A DNA stretch of 64,000 nucleotides, taken from positions 7,874,001 through 7,938,000 of the forward strand of contig NZ_CP049143.1 of NCBI RefSeq assembly GCF_011044495.1, read 5' to 3'. The notes beneath the pieces were generated by a model. That model did no database searches. It was given only the letters and a program-made list of their open reading frames with translations, and had not been told where the DNA came from. Source of the DNA: Roseimicrobium sp. ORNL1. Its GTDB lineage: Bacteria; Verrucomicrobiota; Verrucomicrobiia; Verrucomicrobiales; Verrucomicrobiaceae. The first letter of the stretch is position 1. Every line of letters starts with the position of its first letter. Both the position numbers and the translations under genes were made by a program. This document shows positions 18,201 to 26,230 of this stretch, piece by piece.

Positions 18201-19589
18201 TCAAGCCGTCGCCACCGCATTCGCCTTCAGCACGCGCATCACGTTTTCACCCAGCACCTTGCGGATGGCCTCGTCCGAGTGTCCGCGCATGACCATGCCC
18301 AAGGTATAGATGGGCCAGTTCGTCCAGGCGATGGACTGATCCATCTCAGGCGTGGTCTGGAAATCGTCCTTGGGCCACAGATGCTCCCAGCGATCACCCG
18401 CACCACCGAGCGGTGAGGATCCGTCAGGGCGCTTCTTGATCTTCAGTCGCTCCTCCTTGTCGAAGCGGGAGACGTAAGACGTGTCCACACCGATGGCAGC
18501 GTGCTGCGCACCGAACTTCTTGATCATGTGGTCGAGATGATTCAGCAGCGCATTGATATCACCCGTGCCGCCGAGGAAGCGGGGGATGCAGCACATGCCC
18601 ACGAGACCATCGGTGTCGCAGATGGCTTTGATCACGTCGTCAGGCTTGCCGCGGAAGTGACGGTAGACATCGGCACAACTCGTGTGGCTCGCGACCATGG
18701 GCTTTGCTGAGGCTTTGGCGGCATCGCCTGCGGTCTTCCAACCGCTGTGGGCGACGTCCACAATCACACCGGTGCGGTTCATCTCCGCCACCGCGGCATG
18801 GCCGAAGTCGCTCAAGCCACCGTCATGCGGCTCACCCGCGCCGTCGCCGATGGGATTGCGGCGATTGTACGTGAGGTGCATCATGCGGATGCCCAGCTCG
18901 TGGAAGATGGAGATGAAGCGAAGCTCGTCCTTCACGCTCTCCCACTCCTGGCGCAGCGGCACACCATTCCCGGTGAAGCAGAGACCCACGTGGCCGGCCT
19001 TCTTCACCGCCAGCGCATCTTCCACCGTCACCACCTTGGTGAGTTGCGGCTTCAGCATGTCCGTGGCATGCGTGAAATGCGCCAGCCGCTTGATGAGGCG
19101 AAGCGGGTCACTGCCTTCTTCACCTGCATTCTGAAACACCACGGTGACGCCGGCAGCATGGAACGTATCGAAGAACTCCTTGCGTTCGCGTTCGTTGGTG
19201 GCGCCACGGTTCATGGACATGGACTCGCGCAGGTCCGCGAGCGCATCACCGGAGACCCCGGAGGCGATGGCTTCACTGAGGCGCTCTCCATCGATGGCAA
19301 AGCGTGGGGCGAAGCCATACGACTCAAACACCAGCGACTGGAAGTGCAGCTCCCAGGCGTGCTCAAGCTGGGCTTGCGTGGGCTTGAGGATGTTCAGCGC
19401 GACTTCGCGTGCCTTATCGATAACCGGATTGCCCGTCATCCAGATCTTCTTCGAGTCATCACCCCGCACGTGGATGTGGAATCCACCGGCGAGCGCAGCA
19501 AGCGGCAGGCGCCGCAGCAGTGAGCGACGGCTTAGGGTGCGGGATGAAGTGATGTGAGACGACGAGGCAGGAGATGGGGTACTCTTCAC
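18201..19589 (-). CDS. Exported M19 (membrane dipeptidase) family protein with altered metal site
   Basis: A 462-residue homologue of renal-type dipeptidases, last gene of the five-gene operon; its start overlaps the DUF1501 stop by 4 bases. The N-terminus SRRSLLRRLPLAALAGG is a twin-arginine-like signal. Conserved family features are LTYNRRNPIGDGAGE and GLSDFG (about 240-260), VIVDVAHSG (about 275), ASHTSC (about 300) and IGVDTSY (about 365), giving the two metal-binding histidines and a late aspartate. The usual HxD pair reads LHFQSL, and the usual bridging Glu region reads CFTGNG, so two ligands of the binuclear zinc centre seem absent. It may hydrolyse a non-peptide substrate, bind one metal, or be catalytically inactive. 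Confidence 0.85.
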   Translation of the reverse strand: MKSTPSPASSSHITSSRTLSRRSLLRRLPLAALAGGFHIHVRGDDSKKIWMTGNPVIDKAREVALNILKPTQAQLEHAWELHFQSLVFESYGFAPRFAIDGERLSEAIASGVSGDALADLRESMSMNRGATNERERKEFFDTFHAAGVTVVFQNAGEEGSDPLRLIKRLAHFTHATDMLKPQLTKVVTVEDALAVKKAGHVGLCFTGNGVPLRQEWESVKDELRFISIFHELGIRMMHLTYNRRNPIGDGAGEPHDGGLSDFGHAAVAEMNRTGVIVDVAHSGWKTAGDAAKASAKPMVASHTSCADVYRHFRGKPDDVIKAICDTDGLVGMCCIPRFLGGTGDINALLNHLDHMIKKFGAQHAAIGVDTSYVSRFDKEERLKIKKRPDGSSPLGGAGDRWEHLWPKDDFQTTPEMDQSIAWTNWPIYTLGMVMRGHSDEAIRKVLGENVMRVLKANAVATA

Positions 19590-21007
19590 GCGATCAGTTC
19601 GGGGATGGGTTTGCCATGATCCACGATCGGTGTGGGGCGCCCGTTGAAGTCGTTGATGGTGATCTTGGAGGAATCGATGCCGAGGTGGTGATAGATCGTC
19701 GCCAGGAAATCTCCGGGGCCACAGGGCCGCTCGATGACGTCCTCACCACGCTTGTCGGTCGCGCCGATGATGCCGCCAGTCTGGATGCCGCCACCGGCCC
19801 AGATATTGGAGAAAGCACGTGGCCAGTGATCACGGCCCGGTTGTAGGGTGCCTGCAGGTGCGCTGGCATCCCCTGCGCCCGTGCTGCGGTCGAAGCTGAT
19901 CTTTGGCGTGCGGCCGAACTCACCGGTCACTACCACGAGCACCTTCTTGCCGAGGCCACGCTCGTAGATATCTTCGATAAGCGCAGACACGGCCTGGTCG
20001 TAGTTTTTCATGCGGAAGCGCAGACCATCGAACACGTGATGATTCACCGCATGGTCATCCCAGTTCTGCACACGACCGCAGAGCGGACCGCTGAGGCTGC
20101 TGGTGACAATCTCCACTCCAGACTCCACGAGACGGCGTGCGAGAAGAAGTTGCTGCCCCCAGCGATTGCGCCCGTAGCGATCGCGCGTGCGTGCATCTTC
20201 ACGACTGAGGTCAAAGGCATCGCGCGTCTGCGGATTGGTGAGCAGAGTCATGGCCTGCTGCTCGAACTGGTCCAGCGCGCCAAGCTCACCTTCACGATCA
20301 AACGCACGCTCCATGCGATCGAGGTTCTTGCGCAGGGCGATGCGGTCATTCAGGCGGCGCGTTTCCGCGTCATCAGAGAGACCAATGTTCGGCACTTGGA
20401 AGTTGGGGCGGCTGGGATCGTCGCTGACGGAGAAGGGCGAATACGCGTCGCCGAGATAGGCGGGGCCGTTGTATTCCAACGGAGGATTCACGCCCACGTA
20501 GTTGGGTAGCGGATTGCTGCGACCACCGGCCTTGTTGCGCAGGTAATAGGCGACGGACATCCAGTCCGGTAGGCGTGGCTTGGGCTTGTCGCGTTCGTCG
20601 GAGTCACCAGAAAGCATCTGCATCGAGCCGGCAGGGTGTCCGCCCGCCTTTTGATTCATGGAGCGCAGCACGGTGAACTTATCCGCGATGCGTGCCTGCA
20701 TCGGCATGAGCTCCGTGAAGTGCAGGCCGGGCACCTTCGTGGGAATGGTGCTGAAGGGACCGCGATACTCACTGCCGATTTCCGGCTTGGGATCATAGGT
20801 GTCGATGTGCGAGAGGCCACCAGGGAGCCACACCATGATCACCGCGGTGCGTTCGCTTGCGGGCTTCAGTGCATTCTCCGCGCGCAGCTTGAGCAGGCCT
20901 GGCAAACCAAGGGAGGCAAATCCCGCAATCCCGATCTGCATGAATCCTCTGCGGCCCATAGGCCCGGCGCAGCGCACGATGGAGGGTTGTTGAATGATGG
21001 AGGACAT
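19586..21007 (-). CDS. DUF1501 protein, TAT-exported, alkaline-phosphatase/sulfatase-like fold
   Basis: A 473-residue DUF1501 family protein. MGRRGFMQIGIAGFASLGLPG near residues 17-37 is a twin-arginine signal. Family motifs include VIMVWLPGGLSHIDTYDPKPE (about 58-78), the GGHPAG segment, GRNRWGQQLLLARRLVESGV (about 280-300), VVVTGEFGRTPKI (about 358) and GRDHWPRAFSNIWAGGG (about 390). These are the residues expected for the metallo-alkaline-phosphatase-like fold, but no substrate is known. In Planctomycetes and Verrucomicrobia such genes travel with DUF1549/DUF1553 genes, as here. It lies 33 bases after the WD40 gene and overlaps the next gene. Confidence 0.88.
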   Translation of the reverse strand: MSSIIQQPSIVRCAGPMGRRGFMQIGIAGFASLGLPGLLKLRAENALKPASERTAVIMVWLPGGLSHIDTYDPKPEIGSEYRGPFSTIPTKVPGLHFTELMPMQARIADKFTVLRSMNQKAGGHPAGSMQMLSGDSDERDKPKPRLPDWMSVAYYLRNKAGGRSNPLPNYVGVNPPLEYNGPAYLGDAYSPFSVSDDPSRPNFQVPNIGLSDDAETRRLNDRIALRKNLDRMERAFDREGELGALDQFEQQAMTLLTNPQTRDAFDLSREDARTRDRYGRNRWGQQLLLARRLVESGVEIVTSSLSGPLCGRVQNWDDHAVNHHVFDGLRFRMKNYDQAVSALIEDIYERGLGKKVLVVVTGEFGRTPKISFDRSTGAGDASAPAGTLQPGRDHWPRAFSNIWAGGGIQTGGIIGATDKRGEDVIERPCGPGDFLATIYHHLGIDSSKITINDFNGRPTPIVDHGKPIPELIA

Positions 21008-21040
21008 GGTGGACTTCGGGTTCGGGGTCGGGTCGGTGAT

Positions 21041-23875
21041 TCACGGGGCACCGGAAGAGTTACCGGAGAACACGGCAAGCTCCTTGCCGCTGGCTCCATC
21101 CCAGATGCGCAGCACGCTGTCTTCGCCACCAGCGACGATGACAGCGCCATCGGGAGTGCTTGCGGCGGACTGCATGAAATCGGGAAGCCGTGAGATGGCG
21201 CGCACTTCGCTGCCGCTGTCATTCACGATGCGGACCAGGTTGTCCCCGGAGGAGGTGACGATCTTACTCGTGGCGCCTATGAATTGCAGGGAAGTGACCT
21301 CCTTGGTCCAGCCCTGAATCTTCTTGATGCGCTCGCCCATCGCCATGTCCCAGGTCGTCACGACACCGTCACCGCCCGCAGTAGCGAGCACCCGACCATC
21401 CGCACGGAAGGCGATGCCCATGACATGATGCGTGTGGCCTTCGAAGAGATTCACGCGCTTGCCAGTCGCGATATCCGTGACGCGCGCAATCTTATCCGCC
21501 GCACCGGATGCCAGCAGCTTTCCATCCGGAGAGAAGTCGACGCACAGCACGGTGTCATCGTGATGCTCCTTCCAGGTGTGCAGGACATTCCCAGAGGCGA
21601 CATCGAAGATGCAGATGTCTCCCGAACGTGAAGGCTCACCACTACCCGTGGCCAGTGACTTGCCATCCGGACTGAAGCGCACGGTATTCACACGGTCGGC
21701 GAAGAACGCGCCATCCTTGCCCTTCTCCAGCACACGTTCCAGCTTCCATGAATCAGGCTGATTGAGCTTCAGTGCATCGCCATTGGTCGCGATGGTGAGG
21801 AACGTGCCGTCAGCTTGCGCAGTGATGTGGGCGGAGGTGAATCCTTGCGCGTTTGTCTGGGACACCAGGGTGGCAGTGGAGATGGCCCACACACTGGAGG
21901 TGCCATCACTCGATGAGGTGGCAAGTTGCTGGGAGTCGCGCGAGAAGCGGATGGCTATAACACCGACGCCGGGCTTGGTGATGGAGGCTTTCGTCGCAGT
22001 GAGGTCCGCTGTGGCCTGGTCCTGCAATTTCTTCGCTGCATCGATGGTGCTGTTCGTCGTGGCGAGCTCCTTGATGTTGTTCGCCTTCGTTTCGCTGATG
22101 CGTTTCTCCTCGGCCTGCGCATCCTTGATGTTCTGCTCGGCGGCCACTAGCGCAGCGTCGGCGGAGTTCTCCGCTTTCGCTGCGGTGTCGTACTTCTCCT
22201 GGGCGGCAATGCGTGCCTTGTCGAGGGCAGGGTCTGCTGGTTTGCCGTCGGTGGTGCCTGCGGCCAGTTTGGCGGCGGCTTCGTCCAGTTCCTTCTTGGC
22301 GGCTGCCGCTGCTTCTTGCGCGGGTTGCAGAGCCTTCTGCTTCTCAGGCAGGGACTTCTTTACGGAGTCGATGGTCTCATTGGCTTTCTTGAGAAGTTCA
22401 TCAAGCGCCTTGTTCTGCGCTTCCAGCCTCGCAACTTGGGAACGTTGATACTCCTGTTCCAGTGCCTGTCGCGCAATGGTGAGATCGAGCTCAGCGATGC
22501 GGCGTGTGACGGCAAGGTTACCGCGCAGTTCAGCGGTCTGCTTGTTGGTCGCGAGATCCCAGAGGCGAACAGCACCATCACTTCCGCCGCAAGCGAGCAG
22601 CTTGCCATCAGGCGATAGGTCCAGGCTTTGCGCCGCGGGAATGGCCAACTCGCGTATCACCTTGGCTTCCGTGATGCTCCACACACGCATCTTGCCATCG
22701 CCATGCGCGACGATCACCTGGTCAGCGGCAGGACCGGCGATGAAGGACGTGATGGATCCTGTGGGCCCCTTGAGTTCCTTCCCAGCAGCGAGAGGACTAT
22801 TTCCATCGGCGGGAAGCGTCCATGTGCGAAGCACTCCATCAGCACCTGCGGTGACGAGCGACTTGCCATCTTGTGACCACGCCAGCTTCTGAAGACCAGC
22901 AATGGTCACGGGCTGTGACTTCGCGGCGCCATCTTGGAGACTCCAGAGTTGCAGTGCCTCACTTGTGGAGTGCACGGCAAGCAAGCTGCCATCTGCGGAG
23001 GGCTTGATCTGCTTGATGTCAGCCGTTCCAAGGTTGCCGACTTTTTTCTCCAACGCTCCGTATGCTGCTTTTAGCAAGAGTATATCTCCAGCCTTGTTTA
23101 CAGTGATAAGATGCGTGCCATTCGCGGTCGGTTCGCAGGTAACTACGTTGAGCGTCGCATCAAGAGGGCGCGGTGTGGTGGTCGCGGCGCCTTCACGTTT
23201 CCAGATTTTCACCTCGCGAAAACTGCCGGAAGCGAGGCGGGTGCCATCCGGGCTGAAGTCCAATGTCTGCACCAGTGCGCGATGGGCAGAGGCGTCTTTT
23301 GCTTTCCCATCCGAAAGCTTGCTGACGAATTTCCTCTGGGCGAGATCATAGAGGAAGATCTGGTTTGAGCGTCCACAAGCAGCGTAGCGGCCATCACGGG
23401 TCATCGAGACCGTGTAGATGGGATCGACACTGGCAGAGGGTGAGGTCAGCACCACCTGCCGCTCCTGCTGCACCGAGTCCTTGGCGCCTTGATCGATCCA
23501 GATCTTTAGAATCTCCAGTTCAGCGGGCGTGAGGTCCACGGCGCCGGACTTGTTGTTCTTCGGAGGCATCTCCATGTCCTCCTTGTGCTGGGACGCGAGG
23601 ACGATGAGGCTCTCCGCGCTCTTGCCTGGAACAATGCTTGGACCTGAGTCGCCACCGTGCTTCATGAGCTCGGGCGTCTCCATGTTCAGCCCGGCCTTCG
23701 TGGTGGTCTTGTTGTGGCAGGAGATGCAGTTCGCCTTCAGGAAGGGAAAGACATCCTGGTAAAAGTCCGGCGTAACCGCATGAAGTGTGGCCGTGGTTTG
23801 CAGGACCGCAGCATGCACCACCATCACGGCAAGATGCCGGTGGCGCTTCGACTGCGATGGAATACGAACCTTCAT
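21041..23875 (-). CDS. Planctomycete-type cytochrome, WD40 propeller and coiled-coil protein
   Basis: A 944-residue exported protein with a Sec-like N-terminus. Residues about 38-135 form a PSCyt1 domain with CISCHNK, a c-type haem motif. Residues about 150-455 and 630-944 are WD40 repeats (for example LWDLATNK, TCDW-type ends such as TTWDMAMG and LRIWDGASG). They are interrupted by a long Ala/Lys/Glu-rich coiled coil at about 460-625. The propeller would need both halves, with the coiled coil projecting as a spike. Fourth gene from the operon end, 9 bases after the pre-peptidase-like gene. Likely a periplasmic or surface-anchored scaffold with a redox head; exact role unknown. Confidence 0.85.
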   Translation of the reverse strand: MKVRIPSQSKRHRHLAVMVVHAAVLQTTATLHAVTPDFYQDVFPFLKANCISCHNKTTTKAGLNMETPELMKHGGDSGPSIVPGKSAESLIVLASQHKEDMEMPPKNNKSGAVDLTPAELEILKIWIDQGAKDSVQQERQVVLTSPSASVDPIYTVSMTRDGRYAACGRSNQIFLYDLAQRKFVSKLSDGKAKDASAHRALVQTLDFSPDGTRLASGSFREVKIWKREGAATTTPRPLDATLNVVTCEPTANGTHLITVNKAGDILLLKAAYGALEKKVGNLGTADIKQIKPSADGSLLAVHSTSEALQLWSLQDGAAKSQPVTIAGLQKLAWSQDGKSLVTAGADGVLRTWTLPADGNSPLAAGKELKGPTGSITSFIAGPAADQVIVAHGDGKMRVWSITEAKVIRELAIPAAQSLDLSPDGKLLACGGSDGAVRLWDLATNKQTAELRGNLAVTRRIAELDLTIARQALEQEYQRSQVARLEAQNKALDELLKKANETIDSVKKSLPEKQKALQPAQEAAAAAKKELDEAAAKLAAGTTDGKPADPALDKARIAAQEKYDTAAKAENSADAALVAAEQNIKDAQAEEKRISETKANNIKELATTNSTIDAAKKLQDQATADLTATKASITKPGVGVIAIRFSRDSQQLATSSSDGTSSVWAISTATLVSQTNAQGFTSAHITAQADGTFLTIATNGDALKLNQPDSWKLERVLEKGKDGAFFADRVNTVRFSPDGKSLATGSGEPSRSGDICIFDVASGNVLHTWKEHHDDTVLCVDFSPDGKLLASGAADKIARVTDIATGKRVNLFEGHTHHVMGIAFRADGRVLATAGGDGVVTTWDMAMGERIKKIQGWTKEVTSLQFIGATSKIVTSSGDNLVRIVNDSGSEVRAISRLPDFMQSAASTPDGAVIVAGGEDSVLRIWDGASGKELAVFSGNSSGAP

Positions 23876-23884
23876 GGGGATACG

Positions 23885-26215
23885 TCAGGCCTTGGGCGAT
23901 GCTGCCACTGCCGGAGTTGCCGGTGTCGCTGCGGGTGAGTGTACAGGTGCTGGCGCAGGAGCTGCGGCCTTCACGGAAATACGGATGGGTCGGGAGACAA
24001 TGATGTCCACGGTGTCCTTCGGCGTGGCCGTGGTGGTGGCGGCCTTCATGCGTGTGCTGGCCTGGGTCATCGTGGCTTCAGCCTGCTTCTGCTTTTCCGT
24101 GGCAGCCTTCAGAGCGCTGGCCATCTCGGTCTTCTTGTCAGCGGGTGCGTTCGAAGCTTCATCGGTGAGTTTCTTCGTGCTGGCCGTCAGAGAGGCGAGT
24201 TCCTGCTGGGCTTTCTTCTGCTCGACCTCCGCGAGCTTCACGCCTTCGGGATTGTAACGGTGCTTGCTCACCGCGCTACCGTACAAGGCGATGGTGTAGT
24301 CACCAGGTGCGGTCTTCATGGCAGCGAGGTCGAGTACGAGCTCTGCACCCGCCGCCTTGATGGGCAGGTCTACTTCCTTCACGGAGTTCGGTGGTGTGCC
24401 ATAGGCCTTCAGCTTCAGCACACCATCGGTGAACTCATTTCTCCACGTGGCCTTTAGCGGAATCTTCAGCGTCTGTCCTGCAGTGCCTTCCCACACTTTT
24501 TCTTCGGCCGCAGCGATGGTGACCGGCGCGACCTCGGAATCCGTCACGGACACAGGCACATCCGCCATAAGCCGTGGACTTGGGATCTCCTGCTTCCCGT
24601 CTTTGGAGGCCCACTCCATGGAAGCCACACGGCAGGGACGCGTGACCTTGGCGCCGTTGATTTCTGCGGAGCCCATCATCTCTGCCACAGAGAAGGCTGG
24701 CTTCGCATCTGCGTCCGCGCTGATGATCATCATGCCCTGCACTTTTCCCGCGGGAATCTTCAATCCCGTGGCAGTCACGCCCGGAGGCAGGTTCTTCATC
24801 TCAAGCTCAATGTCGCCATCAAACCCATCGCGGCGAACGGCCACGACTTCGAAGGCCACGCTCGCTCCAGCGCGCAGGGCGATGGGCTTGGAGAGCGCGT
24901 TGCGATCGCCATTGCGCAAAGTCATGTGCACGGCCCAGGAGGCGAGTGAGAAATCCGGCGACGCCTGGCGCACGAGGAGGCGGTAGGTATTGCCGGGTTC
25001 GTTGCGTGTGCCGCCGAAGAGGTCGCGCACGGCGAGGCGATAGACGCCATCCTCTTTGATTTCCACCTTGCCCAGCACGTCTGGCGAACCCGCATCATAA
25101 GGAGGTCCATCGTAAGAGTAGCCATTCGTGGAGAGCTTCATGGGGCTCGCGATGTCATACAGCTCGGCCACGTCCGTGAGTGTCTCTTTCTCGCCATCCT
25201 TGGTGACGCGCTGCACCAACACGAAAGGGTCGGTATCGAGTCCGAGGCGCTCGGAGGCGACCTCCACCCACCACACTTCGCCCTTCTTCGCGGCGAACTC
25301 ATACGTATCCACATCCGCCGCGGGGAAGAAGCTGCCGGCGCCATCGTAGGGCAGTGTGATCTTCTGCACTTGAGCGGGGAGATTGTTCGGCTCGGTTTCC
25401 TTGGAGGGGGCGGTCTCCGCGAGTCCCTGAGGAGGCCACGACATGGCGCTTACCATTTGCGTGGCAGGTTGGCGCGGTGCAGGGCCATCGCCGGGGACGT
25501 CGACCAGTGAGAGACGATAAAAGTGATCCGCACCACCTTTGAAGGTGAGGGCGTGCACCTTGATGATGCAGTTCCCATCTTCCTTCGGTGTGAAATCGAG
25601 CACGCCACCGGTGCGGTTCACCAGGAGGTCGCGGCCCTGAGCATCCGCGATGATGACCACGGGCCGCAGTTTTGAATCGATGCCCACAGCCGCGCAGTCC
25701 ACGGCGACACGCTTGCCCTTTGCCGCCTGGAAGGAGTAGTAGTCCACCGCCTTCGCCGTCATGGTGGCGTTGCAGATGGCATTCGTGGGAAGCGCCATGG
25801 CCGTCTCCAGCGTGGTGTTTGGCTTGGAGCGGGTGAGTTCCTGCACCTTGCTCACGGAGAAGGCGCGTGCCGATGACACACCCAGTCGCGAAGTCACGCG
25901 TGCATCATAGACACCCACTGGCGCATCCTCGGCGATGGTGACGGTGAACTTGCTCTCCACCGGTTTGCCTGCTGCATCCAGTACCGGTTTGGCAGTGATC
26001 TTCGGTGTGGAGAAGGTGAGGGCACTGATGTCCTCCAGGTTCTCACCCGTGAGGGTGACCTCCACATTCGTGCCCGCCTGACCACCCATTGGCATGGTGG
26101 TGAGAAGGCGTGGCGAGGGAAGGCACACCTGTTGGGCGTTGAGCATCGCAGGGATGCTGAGAGTCACCAGGCCCAGCGCGCAGGGCAATGCAGTCTTGAA
26201 CTTCCGGAGGAGCAT
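23885..26215 (-). CDS. Exported pre-peptidase-like / IPT-like beta protein
   Basis: A 776-residue protein with a Sec signal peptide ending MLNAQQ near residue 29. After it, VEVTLTGENLEDISALTFST (about 50-70) looks like an IPT/TIG-type domain. Later repeats such as DYYSFQAAKGKRVAVDC (about 158) and VDTYEFAAKKGEVWWVEV (about 300) are pre-peptidase C-terminal-like beta domains. Further segments to about 640 are beta-rich. A charged coiled coil (about 660-730) and an Ala/Pro-rich tail (AAAPAPAPVHSPAATPAT) end it. Such proteins accompany PSCyt1/DUF1549 genes in this superphylum. It sits 15 bases after the DUF1549 gene and 9 before the WD40 gene, so a common complex is likely. Confidence 0.8.
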   Translation of the reverse strand: MLLRKFKTALPCALGLVTLSIPAMLNAQQVCLPSPRLLTTMPMGGQAGTNVEVTLTGENLEDISALTFSTPKITAKPVLDAAGKPVESKFTVTIAEDAPVGVYDARVTSRLGVSSARAFSVSKVQELTRSKPNTTLETAMALPTNAICNATMTAKAVDYYSFQAAKGKRVAVDCAAVGIDSKLRPVVIIADAQGRDLLVNRTGGVLDFTPKEDGNCIIKVHALTFKGGADHFYRLSLVDVPGDGPAPRQPATQMVSAMSWPPQGLAETAPSKETEPNNLPAQVQKITLPYDGAGSFFPAADVDTYEFAAKKGEVWWVEVASERLGLDTDPFVLVQRVTKDGEKETLTDVAELYDIASPMKLSTNGYSYDGPPYDAGSPDVLGKVEIKEDGVYRLAVRDLFGGTRNEPGNTYRLLVRQASPDFSLASWAVHMTLRNGDRNALSKPIALRAGASVAFEVVAVRRDGFDGDIELEMKNLPPGVTATGLKIPAGKVQGMMIISADADAKPAFSVAEMMGSAEINGAKVTRPCRVASMEWASKDGKQEIPSPRLMADVPVSVTDSEVAPVTIAAAEEKVWEGTAGQTLKIPLKATWRNEFTDGVLKLKAYGTPPNSVKEVDLPIKAAGAELVLDLAAMKTAPGDYTIALYGSAVSKHRYNPEGVKLAEVEQKKAQQELASLTASTKKLTDEASNAPADKKTEMASALKAATEKQKQAEATMTQASTRMKAATTTATPKDTVDIIVSRPIRISVKAAAPAPAPVHSPAATPATPAVAASPKA

Positions 26216-26230
26216 GATGAGGACGGACGG

